Source of the DNA: Sulfoacidibacillus ferrooxidans
Lineage (GTDB): Bacteria > Bacillota > Bacilli > Alicyclobacillales > SLC66
Reading direction: 5' to 3'
Assembly (NCBI RefSeq): GCF_022606465.1
Contig: NZ_JALBUF010000016.1
Location: forward strand, 1-40,589
DNA: 40,589 nt
Part shown: one piece after another, positions 25,902 to 33,849 of the stretch
Layout: every line of letters begins with the position of its first letter
Numbering within the stretch: the stretch's first letter is position 1
Notes under the pieces: model-generated
Told to the model about the DNA's origin: nothing
Seen by the model: only the letters and a program-made list of their open reading frames with translations
Databases searched by the model: none
Position numbers and translations under genes: made by a program

Positions 25902-26354
25902 ATGGCTAAAAGGGAGAAACCATCACATGTGCAAGTACTACGTAAAGAGAGAGGAACATCAGGCAAGCCAACCACAGACGATCAAGTACTATCTGATGCG
26001 ATGATCGACTTGTTGTACGATCGTATCGTGAAGGATACACAGACCAATCGTCGTCTTTCCACACGGGTTCATTCGTTTTCTCCTGATGTTGAGCACCAAG
26101 GTGAGGATGTCTGGGTACTGGTAGCCGAGGGGAATACGCCGATTAAAACCTCTCAAGGCGACTTAACTTTGCATGATTTTTTGAAGGGCTTTCGCGCTGG
26201 GGCAGAGATTCATGTGCATCGTGACGAGATTCTTTTTGGTCTTTTAACTTTAGTCGCGGAACAAGAATCGTTTCGCGTAGCTCCAGTGGGAAAAGCATGG
26301 TGGGCTGTTTCGCGTGCGGGGTCTCTGAATGAATCTGGCGAAGAGAAATCATAG
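25902..26354 (+). CDS. hypothetical protein, 150 aa
   Basis: ATG 25902 (MAKREKPSHVQVLRKERG) is chosen over an ATG at 25884 because GGGAGTGAGG lies just ahead. Soluble, charged N-terminus, then a mixed region with ...DVWVLVAEGN and GAEIHVHRDEILFGLL. No family recognised and no membrane helix. A terminator hairpin follows 47 bases after the stop, so it is a single-gene unit. Gene status is supported by the ribosome binding site and terminator, function is unknown. Confidence 0.7.
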   Translation: MAKREKPSHVQVLRKERGTSGKPTTDDQVLSDAMIDLLYDRIVKDTQTNRRLSTRVHSFSPDVEHQGEDVWVLVAEGNTPIKTSQGDLTLHDFLKGFRAGAEIHVHRDEILFGLLTLVAEQESFRVAPVGKAWWAVSRAGSLNESGEEKS

Positions 26355-26400
26355 AGAGATTTTTAGGGATGAAGAGGAGGGCAACCTCTGTAAGATAGGT

Positions 26401-26433
26401 ACCCGTAACCACAACGTTACGGGTTCTATCTTT
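26401..26433 (+). terminator. rho-independent terminator
   Basis: ACCCGTAAC (26401-26409) pairs with GTTACGGGT (26416-26424), followed by TCTATCTTT. It lies behind the 150-aa gene. Confidence 0.7.
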
Positions 26434-26586
26434 ATCTGACCCTCATTTTCCAGACGAACAACTCTGATCATCTTAAGATCACAACCATATCCGATAATTG
26501 GGTTATAAAGGATGACAAATCACCCACACAAAGGCCCCCTTTCGTAGCGTATCTTATGTGAGCGATGAGAAAGGAGGCCATTTCAT

Positions 26587-26688
26587 ATGGGTACATTCGG
26601 TGGATATACGCGCTGGGCTGTGGTCTTTTTAATTATTTTTGTCCTGTTCTTCTTGCTCGTCCCAGGTTACGGCGGAGGCGCATACTAA
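26587..26688 (+). CDS. YjcZ-family small membrane protein (33 aa)
   Basis: MGTFGGYTRWAVVFLIIF... ending PGYGGGAY. Same N-terminal motif and single helix as the 4.5-kb pair, followed by a Gly/Tyr-rich end. AAAGGAGG precedes the ATG by about 11 bases. The next copy starts 28 bases downstream, so the two are probably one transcript. Relatives are spore-associated in Bacillus; function unproven. Confidence 0.88.
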   Translation: MGTFGGYTRWAVVFLIIFVLFFLLVPGYGGGAY

Positions 26689-26715
26689 GTTATTGGTGCA
26701 AAAGGAGAGAATCTC

Positions 26716-26853
26716 ATGGATGGTGTCTTCGGTGGGTACACCCGATGGGCGGTAGTGTTTTTAATCATCTTTGTCTTGTTCATGTTGTTTGTGCCTGATG
26801 TGTACGGAACAGGTGGAGGCGCAGCCGCAGTTGGTGGGTACGGCGCATACTAA
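26716..26853 (+). CDS. YjcZ-family small membrane protein (45 aa)
   Basis: MDGVFGGYTRWAVVFLIIF... with a longer Gly/Ala tail (GTGGGAAAVGGYGAY). AAAGGAGAG lies 7 bases before the ATG. Second gene of a tandem pair; the transcript probably ends at the hairpin at 27004-27040. Confidence 0.88.
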   Translation: MDGVFGGYTRWAVVFLIIFVLFMLFVPDVYGTGGGAAAVGGYGAY

Positions 26854-27003
26854 GTGATGGCTTAGGGATCGCACCTTGATTTTGAACCAGACAAAAACAA
26901 GGGCATGATGTCCATGTTTCAAGATGTTAGAACGACACGAAGCGTAGTAGGGTTGGGCTAAAGAGAATAGGTGTAGGTATTACCTGGTTGAAGTTGTTTG
27001 GCT

Positions 27004-27040
27004 AGTCGGCTACTTGTAATTTTGGATAGCCGACTTTTTC
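27004..27040 (+). terminator. rho-independent terminator after the YjcZ pair
   Basis: AGTCGGCTA (27004-27012) pairs with TAGCCGACT (27027-27035), followed by TTTTC. Confidence 0.8.
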
Positions 27041-27166
27041 ACGTCGTCATTTGAAATAGGTGGTTTCTATAGGCACATTGCCATTGTACGAAAATATATT
27101 CCACCTTATTTGATGAGGGTGTAAGAAGGCTCGTCCTCATGGTTACCACACTCATGTCGAGAAGGC

Positions 27167-27523
27167 ATGATAGGCAAATTCACTATTTTTTCTCCAAGAC
27201 TGGAGACCAAATATAGTCTGATGAGGTTCATGAATAAGGAGGATTTTCGTGATGCACCATCTCACGCTTCTTCATCCAATCATACGCAATTAGATGAAGT
27301 CATGATTAGGAACTACGATCAAATACAAGAGGATATGAGGGAATTGCGAGCAGCTTTGCGTAAGTTATCCAGTAAAATAGATAAACAGCAACTAACGGTT
27401 GTGCCAAACAATCAGGAACAGCTTATCTTTAGGACAGTTACACCGCAGGAAAAAGTCATGATGATTCGTTATATGAGGGAGAATATTGAAAAATTTAACC
27501 CAATCCCTATACTTAGGATTTGA
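27167..27523 (+). CDS. hypothetical protein with a coiled-coil-like middle
   Basis: Up to 118 aa; the start is unclear (ATG 27167, 27221 or 27230, none with an ideal ribosome binding site). The middle, YDQIQEDMRELRAALRKLSS, has heptad-like spacing and may form a coiled coil. The end, TPQEKVMMIRYMRENIEKF, is also helical. Soluble; no family recognised. It lies among YjcZ genes, which is the only hint at a sporulation or envelope link. Confidence 0.45.
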   Translation: MIGKFTIFSPRLETKYSLMRFMNKEDFRDAPSHASSSNHTQLDEVMIRNYDQIQEDMRELRAALRKLSSKIDKQQLTVVPNNQEQLIFRTVTPQEKVMMIRYMRENIEKFNPIPILRI

Positions 27524-27834
27524 CAGCGATCGGCTTCAAGCCAATTATTCCGCATTTCATTCGCATTACATGTAAAGTGCGTGACCTTCGCGCAACCATT
27601 TTTAAAGTAAGGGTATTGAGAAATGAATAATTGGGTGCTGATCGAAGGTCATTCGCCACGTGGATATTCTCATTTCACCACGTATCTTGGTGGTGAATTC
27701 AAATCGAATATATACAATTTATTCTTATAATGTAATAATGCATTACACTCATGGACGCAGTTCACTTCTCATTGGCCGTGTTTTGAACAGAATAACCCCC
27801 ATAGATTGTAGTAAAGTGTTGGGAGGTGAATATC
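27524..27834. other. intergenic stretch before the YjcZ-like fusion gene
   Basis: No gene seen. A perfect 8-bp hairpin (TTCACCAC 27674-27681 with GTGGTGAA 27690-27697) lacks a T-run. The promoter of the following gene should be here; none was clear. Confidence 0.4.
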
Positions 27835-28188
27835 ATGTGTACCAAAGCACAATGCGAACAACACGTTGGACAATGGATTCAGTTTCGTACCCTGTATGGG
27901 CATCATATCGGACGTATCGAACACGTCACAGCCAACGCAGCCATCGTGGTTTCTCCGAGTCAATATGTGCCACAGCATCTTGCCAAACCAGTGACCGCTG
28001 ATGATGAAAGTAAGCTTGACATGGTTCTTGCCTTTTGGCCAGGCGGTGGATACCCCCGAGTGGGATATGGCGGCGCCACAGGTAGTGGCTATGGAATACG
28101 ATCAGGTCAGGTAAATGGATATGGTTGGCAACGATGGGCAGTGTCCTTTCTGATCATCTATGCTTTATGGGGACTCTGGTTTTGGTGA
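27835..28188 (+). CDS. YjcZ-like helix joined to an N-terminal soluble domain
   Basis: 117 aa from ATG 27835 with GGGAGGTGA 5 bases ahead. Residues 1-70 (MCTKAQCEQHVGQWIQFRTL, then HHIGRIEHVTANAAIVVSPS) look like a small beta-rich, possibly SH3-like domain. A Gly/Tyr-rich linker (GGGYPRVGYGGATGSGYG) leads to WQRWAVSFLIIYALWGLWFW, which mirrors the RWAVVFLIIF helix of YjcZ proteins. I read it as a YjcZ-type membrane anchor carried by a soluble domain, in reversed order to usual YjcZ proteins, where the helix is N-terminal. A strong terminator follows. Role unknown; spore or envelope location is inferred. Confidence 0.75.
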   Translation: MCTKAQCEQHVGQWIQFRTLYGHHIGRIEHVTANAAIVVSPSQYVPQHLAKPVTADDESKLDMVLAFWPGGGYPRVGYGGATGSGYGIRSGQVNGYGWQRWAVSFLIIYALWGLWFW

Positions 28189-28217
28189 TCGTTCTCTGAG
28201 AACGTTGATCGGGTGAT

Positions 28218-28265
28218 AAGCATCCGCCGTGCCCTCAGCTCATGCTGGGTACTGCGGATGCTTTT
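28218..28265 (+). terminator. rho-independent terminator
   Basis: AAGCATCCGC (28218-28227) pairs with GCGGATGCTT (28254-28263) around an inner CAGC/GCTG hairpin, followed by TTC. It ends the fusion-gene transcript. Confidence 0.8.
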
Positions 28266-28276
28266 CTTCATTACCG

Positions 28277-28349
28277 AATGCGCCGTAAAGCCCCGCACTT
28301 CAGTGCTGGGGATATAAGGCGCTCGTCGTCAGGAGAATCTTTTCTTTTT
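28277..28349 (+). repeat. 73-base repeat with a nested hairpin, copy 2
   Basis: Counterpart of 23123-23195. Here the inner stem is CCCCGCAC-TTCA-GTGCTGGGG and the outer stem GCGCC/GGCGC. It directly precedes a partial copy of the fusion gene's 3' end, so it may have inserted into a duplicate of that gene. Confidence 0.65.
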
Positions 28350-28386
28350 GATCATCTACGTCTTGTGGAGACTTCGGTTTTGAAGA
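28350..28386 (+). pseudogene. partial copy of the YjcZ-like fusion gene's 3' end
   Basis: GATCATCTACGTCTTGTGGA and GACTTCGGTTTTGA align with the last codons at 28154-28188 (GATCATCTATGCTTTATGGG and GACTCTGGTTTTGG). It would encode LIIYVLWRLRF against LIIYALWGLWFW. The rest of the copy is gone. Confidence 0.6.
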
Positions 28387-28446
28387 GAAATTCCCTTTTG
28401 TTTTTAGTGAGCGCCGCCAACACGGAGGATATTGCGCCCTTTTGAC

Positions 28447-28764
28447 TTATTTGAGGCGCTTACGCGCCCTTTGCTTCGACTGGCTCTCTTTTTTTGCCCC
28501 AGATACTTTTGCTTTTTTCTTGCGACCCGAAGCTGAGCGCTTCTGCTTCTTTGCAACACGCTGCGTATCTTTTACTGACTCTCGCTTTGTACGTCTGTGC
28601 CACCTTAAAACGTGATCTATCTTCGCCCCACCCGCTTCATCACGGCATATAGAAGCAACAGTCTGAGCCTCATTACCAACCCCATCTCTCTGACTACTTT
28701 CACGTATTGCCAATACATGCATGAAATTCGCCTTGCGTTCCAGAAGAGTCATCCAGACATGCAC
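28447..28764 (-). CDS. possible basic protein, doubtful
   Basis: A 105-codon minus-strand frame whose end is strongly basic (KKQKRSASGRKKKAKVSG, ending QRARKRLK). No ribosome binding site is convincing at 28764 or at the internal ATG 28722. No family recognised. The Lys/Arg-rich tail could be a nucleic-acid-binding end, or the frame could be spurious. Confidence 0.3.
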   Translation of the reverse strand: MHVWMTLLERKANFMHVLAIRESSQRDGVGNEAQTVASICRDEAGGAKIDHVLRWHRRTKRESVKDTQRVAKKQKRSASGRKKKAKVSGAKKESQSKQRARKRLK

Positions 28765-28850
28765 AGGTTATATGTTCACCACAGCGTCATAACAAATGGG
28801 CATCACCTATAAAAGTATATGGCAAAGAAGGCGTGCGTATTGATGGGGGC

Positions 28851-28916
28851 ATGTTTGGAGGAACCCCCGTAAAATAGTTGCATGTTTAATCATCATCGTC
28901 TTGTTTTTCTTGATTA
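28851..28916 (+). pseudogene. YjcZ-family gene cut by an IS3-type element
   Basis: ATGTTTGGAGG gives MFGG, then after a frameshift VACLIIIVLFFLIM, the YjcZ helix, breaking off exactly where the IS3-type left repeat begins at 28917. No remainder was found on the other side of the element. Confidence 0.65.
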
Positions 28917-30070
28917 TGGTATTAAGATGGTATAGTGGGCATAACGGATCTAAATATAAGGTTATCCAAGGTGAGCCCCGTGACACAGAAATACGACAAG
29001 GAATTCAAACTTCATGCAGTTCAATTAGTTTTAGAGCGTGTAAAATCAGTTAGCCAAGTGGCTCGCGAACTAAGTATGTCGTAAAAGACATTGTATGGCT
29101 GGATGTCAAAGTATCTTGAGAATTCATCCACCCCATTCGTTGCAGGTATCTTAGGCGAGAAGTCCAGACGATACTGGATTTGCAGCGAGATTTACGGGAT
29201 TTTCGAGAGGAGAATGAAATCTTACAAAAAGCAGCACGCATCTTCATGAACGAACAGAAATGAACTATCCATGTATTGATAGAGACCGCTTCACATTTTC
29301 GGTTAAGAAGATGTGCAAAGTAGTGGGTGTATCTCGGAGCGGGTACTATACGTGGCGTAATCGGCCAGAGAGTGAGCGTTCCAAGCGCCGCAAACGAATC
29401 ACCAGGCGAATCCATCAGATCTTTGTGCAATCGAGACGGTTGTATGGTAGTTCGAAAGTTACGCAAGTGCTACGTCAAGAGGGCGAACGCATACTCAAAC
29501 CACGATGACTCAGTTCAAGAGCATATGCGTCAGCAGATATTCGAATTGGAGCGCCCCAATCAAGTTATATGGAATATATTACCTGTATACCGACTGCTGA
29601 GGGATGCTTTATGTTGCGAGCCTAATGGACTTGTACAGCCGTAAAATCGTTGGCTGCGTGCAGATTCGCGAATGATGAAGAAACTACTGTGCATGCTGCG
29701 CTAAAGCAGGCTTATCAGGATAAGTTACGAGAGTATGAGATGATAGGTAGCATGAGTCACAAGGAGAATTATTTTGACAATCCCTGTAACGAATCGTTTC
29801 ATAGCGTACGCAAGCGCGAACTTGTCTATCTGGAAAAGTTAAAGACAAGGAAGCAGGTTAATCAGTTGATCTTTGAGTATATTGAGATTGAGTACAACCC
29901 GGCGCAAATACACCCATTCAATGGATTTCTTACACCAGTTGAGGACGAAGGGAGATATTCCCAAGCGCTGAGAATTCAAGCAAGTTAAGTAGGACAAAAG
30001 TACTCATAGTAGCATATGAAAACTTATCATTTCTCTGTTTTGTGGTGTCCACTTTATTGACTTAATACCA
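28917..30070 (+). mobile_element. IS3-family element with terminal inverted repeats, defective
   Basis: TGGTATTAAG at 28917-28926 matches CTTAATACCA at 30061-30070, with further similarity inside (ATAGTGGGC versus AAAGTGGAC), defining 1154 bases. OrfA begins at GTG 28979 (VTQKYDKEFKLHAVQLVLER, then QVARELSMS) and is stopped at 29083. OrfB fragments follow: SVKKMCKVVGVSRSGYY and RLYGSSKVTQVL (29260-29508), then the C-terminal KENYFDNPCNESFHSVRKRE and EYNPAQIHPFNGFLTP (29750-29940). The middle with the first two catalytic acids is scrambled. No target duplication was evident. Confidence 0.85.
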
Positions 30071-30360
30071 CAGGCCAACCACTGACGAATGATGAATATT
30101 TGGCTATCATTCGTCAGCGTCGGGAAAAAGCAGCCTTAGCAATACGGCAACGTAAGGCCAACCATGCAGTCTATTGGTCTCAATGGACCACTGAGCAAAA
30201 AAACGTGTACGCAAGTTCGAAAGTAAGTGACGTAGAGCGGTTTGCTGGAAACCCGCACGAGCCGTTCATTGATGGACTGGCCTCGACAGGGGCGGCCTAC
30301 TCTATCAAGCAGACTTCAAGGACGAGAATTTATCGAGTAATTCTTTGCTTTCTTCATTGA
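30071..30360 (+). pseudogene. fragment of an unknown gene behind the IS3 element
   Basis: An open frame from the element's edge reads GQPLTNDEYLAIIRQRRE, then QRKANHAVYWSQWTTEQ and PHEPFIDGLASTGAAYS. It is basic and helical at the start. No start codon with a ribosome binding site is left, so its 5' end was probably removed by the element. Family unknown. Its last 56 bases overlap the end of the SulP gene on the other strand. Confidence 0.4.
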
Positions 30361-31795
30361 GGCCAATAAAATGAACCGTTTTATTACATTCTTTGTATCT
30401 GTTAATCACTCTTTGTATACCTACGACAGAAGAATGATCCCAGATATGTGTGTGTGTAAAATCAATAATGATTTTTTGAGGATCCACATGAACGTCAAAT
30501 AATTGCACAAAATGTGTCATAGTCGCAAAAAACATTTGTCCACGGAGAATGTAAATTTTTACACCTTCCTTATCAGTGGAAGTTGTTGCATGCAGTCTGG
30601 CAATTTTCCAACCAAACGTTACGGCACTTAGTGCAACTCCGGCAAATACGCCAATAGCTAAATCGTTTGTCGCTACCACAGAAACTACTGTGAGAATCAT
30701 AATGACAGCTTCTATTCTCGGAACTCTATGCAATTGACCAATTGACTTCCATTCAAATGTATTCGCTGCCACCATAAACATCACGCCAACTAGTGCGGCC
30801 ACAGGAATTTCACTAACAATTGGTCGAAAAAGCACGATTAAAGAAATTAAAAAGGCTCCCGAAATGAAGGTGGACAATCTCTTCCGCCCACCATATTCCA
30901 CATTGAGGACGGTTTGACCAATCATTGCGCAACCAGCCATTGCCCCAAAAAAACCAGTTACCAGGTTTGCTATACCCTGTCCGCGAATTTCCTTGTTTTT
31001 ATTACTCTTCGTATTTGTCAAATCATCGACTACAGTTGCTGAAAGAAGTGTTTCTAGGCTACCGACCAACGCGATTGGAAAAGAGTACGGTAAAATAATC
31101 ATGAAGGTATTCCAATTTAAGGGCACCGATGGAATATGGAAATAGGGCAAATGTCCAGATAGCTCCCCGATCTGCCCTACTGTTTGTAAATGAAGATGCA
31201 TAACAATGCTTACTACAGTCATAAAGGCAATTGCAACAATAGCTGAGGGAATCACTTTTGTAAGATGTGGCAACCCATAAACAATAACTAAAGTAGTTGC
31301 TACCATAGCATACGCAACCATTCCAGCGCCTTCAATATGAGGCAACTGAGCTAGAAAAATAAGAATACCTAGAGCGTTCACAAATCCAGTGACAACAGTA
31401 TGCGGCACAAATGTGATAAATCGCCCTAACTTAAAAATACCCATCATTATTTGAATGATACCGGTTAAAATGCCAGCAGCAAATAAATACTGATCTCCGT
31501 GATTTTTAACCAGTAATACCATAAGAAGAGCCGTGGATCCTGTGGCCCCTGAAATCATTCCTAGTCTACCGCCAAATATGGATACAATAACACTGATGAT
31601 AAAGGCTCCGTATAAGCCAATCATAGGATTGACCCCAGCAATCATTGAAAAAGCAATGGCCTCTGGAATCAATGCAAATGCAACCGCAATGCCAGATAGT
31701 ACATCCTTACGGACATTCGATAGCCATTCATCTTTTAAGTTTTGAAAAATAACAAAACACCTCACCCTCGTGTATTTATTGGTATTGACTCTCAA
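30305..31795 (-). CDS. SulP-family anion transporter with STAS domain
   Basis: Up to 496 aa. The membrane domain (~25-400) has 10 or more helices and the SulP pattern [19 protein letters not shown] near the N-terminus. The cytoplasmic STAS domain (~420-490) contains [17 protein letters not shown]. SulP proteins carry sulfate, bicarbonate or other oxyanions; the substrate here is open. The start is uncertain: TTG 31795 overlaps a 14-bp palindrome that looks like an operator, whereas an ATT at 31750 with AGGTG 9 bases ahead would give the usual short N-terminus ([11 protein letters not shown]). Frame intact. It stands alone, between an IS3 element and plasmid-type remnants. Confidence 0.88.
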   Translation of the reverse strand: MRVNTNKYTRVRCFVIFQNLKDEWLSNVRKDVLSGIAVAFALIPEAIAFSMIAGVNPMIGLYGAFIISVIVSIFGGRLGMISGATGSTALLMVLLVKNHGDQYLFAAGILTGIIQIMMGIFKLGRFITFVPHTVVTGFVNALGILIFLAQLPHIEGAGMVAYAMVATTLVIVYGLPHLTKVIPSAIVAIAFMTVVSIVMHLHLQTVGQIGELSGHLPYFHIPSVPLNWNTFMIILPYSFPIALVGSLETLLSATVVDDLTNTKSNKNKEIRGQGIANLVTGFFGAMAGCAMIGQTVLNVEYGGRKRLSTFISGAFLISLIVLFRPIVSEIPVAALVGVMFMVAANTFEWKSIGQLHRVPRIEAVIMILTVVSVVATNDLAIGVFAGVALSAVTFGWKIARLHATTSTDKEGVKIYILRGQMFFATMTHFVQLFDVHVDPQKIIIDFTHTHIWDHSSVVGIQRVINRYKECNKTVHFIGLNEESKELLDKFSSLKSA

Positions 31796-31808
31796 CTCTC
31801 ATGAGAGT
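31795..31808. promoter_or_regulatory. 14-bp perfect palindrome upstream of the SulP gene
   Basis: ACTCTCATGAGAGT is identical to its reverse complement. It lies just ahead of the likely SulP translation start and is a fair candidate for a repressor site; the regulator is unknown. Confidence 0.45.
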
Positions 31809-31889
31809 CCAGTATCCTAGTAACAATCTTTCAATCGACAATAAAAAACCCTATAAATATGGGCAAATTCTTAATTGAAATCATGCGTT

Positions 31890-31914
31890 AACACTCGGTC
31901 ATTCTCCGAGTGTT
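31890..31914. repeat. perfect 9-bp hairpin upstream of the SulP gene
   Basis: AACACTCGG (31890-31898) pairs with CCGAGTGTT (31906-31914) around a 7-base loop. No T-run, so more likely a binding site or element end than a terminator. Otherwise 31815-32235 holds no recognisable gene. Confidence 0.45.
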
Positions 31915-32235
31915 GAGTCCGTTAGTAAATCAGTCTTTTAATTGTAAAACGGGGCAGAGAGGTAAGTCAACTGCGTAAAAATACGAAAATATTGTGTAAG
32001 CGCAAACACGGTTGCACTATAACGGATAAAAATTTATTGTAAGAATAAGACCCAGTGTAAAATAGTTAATATTATAAGTTTTTATCTCTTATGATTATCT
32101 GTTAATTATTTCCTATCGTGTATATGCCAACAATCTCGTAACTCCATACTTTCCTTAATGATTTTTGATCGACTCTCTCTATAATAGTAGTCCCAGATAT
32201 CCAGATATCTAAGAAGGGACATTTAAGGTGCAATT

Positions 32236-32388
32236 ATGACTACGAGAAAGAATTACACCACATCTTTCAAACTAGAAGTTGTTCTGATTTGCCTAAAGAA
32301 GAAAAACGATTGCTTACATTTCATCAGAGTAGGGTGTCCATGCATCCATACTTCACAGATGGGAAAATACAACTGCAGAAAAATTGAC
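32236..32388 (+). pseudogene. IS3-family OrfA remnant
   Basis: ATG 32236 gives MTTRKNYTTSFKLEVVLIC, the typical start of an IS3-type OrfA; after a frameshift the next block reads VHASILHRW-like and TTAEKLTSL. It ends near 32400, where the duplicated plasmid-type segment begins. Confidence 0.75.
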
Positions 32389-32403
32389 TAGCCTTTTAAG
32401 ATG

Positions 32404-32561
32404 AGTTGATTCGTTTAGCTGAACAGATCACTCCCGGTGTGATCAAGACACCCAGTGTGTACCTTGCCAAAGCAGTGGGTGTACGGACAGAGCAACATCT
32501 ATCCTCAGAAGTCATCGAGGCATTTGCTTGTCAAACGAAGTGGCACTTGAAAGCCGAGTGA
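32404..32561 (+). pseudogene. second copy of the window-start protein, 3' part
   Basis: Encodes LIRLAEQITPGVIKTPSVYL, then AKAVGVRTEQHLSSEVIEAF and TKWHLKAE, differing from 67-225 by a few bases and one missing codon. Its 5' end is replaced by the IS3 remnant. The 54-aa gene that follows the first copy is missing here. Confidence 0.8.
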
Positions 32562-32574
32562 AAGGTGATGTCAA

Positions 32575-32760
32575 ATGTCCCAAGCGCGATTTCTGGTCAT
32601 CGACACAGAAACAACAGGTACAAATCCATTAGAAGATACGATCGTCGAAGTGTCTGCCATGTGGGTGGTCGGTCATGAGATCACACCCGCTTTCTCTTCG
32701 TTGGTGAATCCTCAGTGCCCGATCCCACCTCAATCATCCGGTGTACGCCGCATAATTTAG
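32575..32760 (+). pseudogene. DnaQ-type exonuclease fragment, second copy
   Basis: MSQARFLVIDTETTG as at 404, but continuing past the point where the first copy is cut: HEITPAFSSLVNPQCPIPP, then diverging to a stop at 32758-32760. Only the Exo I motif (DTET) is present; Exo II and III are absent, so it cannot be active. An AAAGGTGATGTCAA sequence precedes the ATG. Confidence 0.75.
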
Positions 32761-32822
32761 GCAAATTTAGATGCGCTATGTGTAGCATGTTTATAACATA
32801 ACACATATGTTATACTAAAGAC

Positions 32823-33207
32823 ATGACATGGAGCACAGAGTTCTACAGGAAACAGGAAAAGCAATGACGATTGTCCTATCGTGGAATGGTTAGACTCACT
32901 CCATGACAAACACACTGCCAAGGTGTTGCGGTCGATGGATTTACTGGAGGAATTTGGACCTGGAATCGGTATGCCTCACGTCGAGAATATAACCGAAAAT
33001 ATCCGATGCTTACGGACAAAACAGGGGAGTAATATCTTTCGTGTTCTCTTTTTCACCTTGGTAGATCAACGCCTGATCTTACTCAGTGGATTCACGAAGA
33101 AAACGCCTAAAACCCCACCAGCAGAAATTGAACGGGCTATCGGATATCGAAATGATTTTTTGGAGCAACAAAAGCGGAAGAAAAAAGGAAGTGACGGCAA
33201 TGAGTGA
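32823..33207 (+). pseudogene. HigB/RelE-type toxin (Gp49-like), frameshifted near the start
   Basis: ATG 32823 gives MTWSTEFYRKQEKQ and then a stop. In another frame the protein continues IVEWLDSLHDKHTAKVLRSM, then FRVLFFTLVDQRLILLSGFT and KKTPKT, the conserved body of phage-Gp49/HigB-like mRNA interferases. A shift near 32850-32862 would join both parts. Initiation at GTG 32881 would give a truncated version lacking the first strand. The antitoxin start overlaps the toxin end (ATG at 33200), the usual toxin-first order of this family. Confidence 0.75.
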
Positions 33208-33496
33208 CCTTCAGAAGTATCTCGAAAAACGTCTCGAAAATCATGAATTTCGTAAGGCTTGGGAAGAAAGCAGGCTGGAACATGAGGTTGCTCGACAGCT
33301 CATTCAGCTTCGGATGAAGTCTGGACTGACCCAGGAGCAACTTGCGGAGAAGGTCCATACAAAGCAAAGTGAAATCGCACGTATCGAAAACGGAAAACAA
33401 AATATAAGCATTGACAAACTCAAAAAAATTGCGGAAGCCATGGGCGGAACCGTTGACATTCAGATTACATCCGTTCCTGAATGTCAAAAACAATGA
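33200..33496 (+). CDS. Xre-type helix-turn-helix antitoxin (HigA-like)
   Basis: 98 aa from ATG 33200, overlapping the toxin frame by 8 bases, with AAAAAAGGAAGTG ahead. The helix-turn-helix is LRMKSGLTQEQLAEKVHTKQ and SEIARIENGKQ (~42-72), followed by ISIDKLKKIAEAMGGTVDIQ, standard for antitoxins that bind their operator and neutralise a HigB-type toxin. With the toxin apparently frameshifted, this may now be an orphan antitoxin or regulator. Coding sequence intact. Confidence 0.85.
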   Translation: MSDLQKYLEKRLENHEFRKAWEESRLEHEVARQLIQLRMKSGLTQEQLAEKVHTKQSEIARIENGKQNISIDKLKKIAEAMGGTVDIQITSVPECQKQ

Positions 33497-33656
33497 GTGG
33501 ATGAGTACAATTTGCTTGCGACAAGGAAGAGTATCTGCTTAAACAATTAGGGGTCAGCGCAGCCGATTCCTACTTGTTCGTAGATCGATAGTGTAAATGG
33601 ACTTCTGTCAAGGTGCTAAACACAAAAAGAAGAACTTTTTAAGACACTGAGTTAGA

Positions 33657-33835
33657 TCATAGATGCTCCATTTGTTGCGGGGTTTTATACCCAATTGCTG
33701 AATGCATTCGATTACGATTGTATTGCCCTTCAATATACTGAAATCATTGCGGTTTTGCGTCTTCATATGATTTGAAAATCGTTCTGTAGACCAGTTCTTT
33801 CTTTACTATGGCATGAAAACTTTCAATTGATCCCC
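33657..33835 (-). pseudogene. IS3-family OrfB C-terminal remnant
   Basis: Minus-strand reading: SIESFHAIVKKELVYR, then IFKSYEDAKPQ and FQYIEGQYNRNRMHSAIGYK and TPQQMEHL, the end of an IS3-type integrase with the last catalytic Glu. One stop interrupts it. Its edge lies only a few bases from the ribosome binding site of the next gene. Confidence 0.85.
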
Positions 33836-33849
33836 AAGGAGGAATTCAA

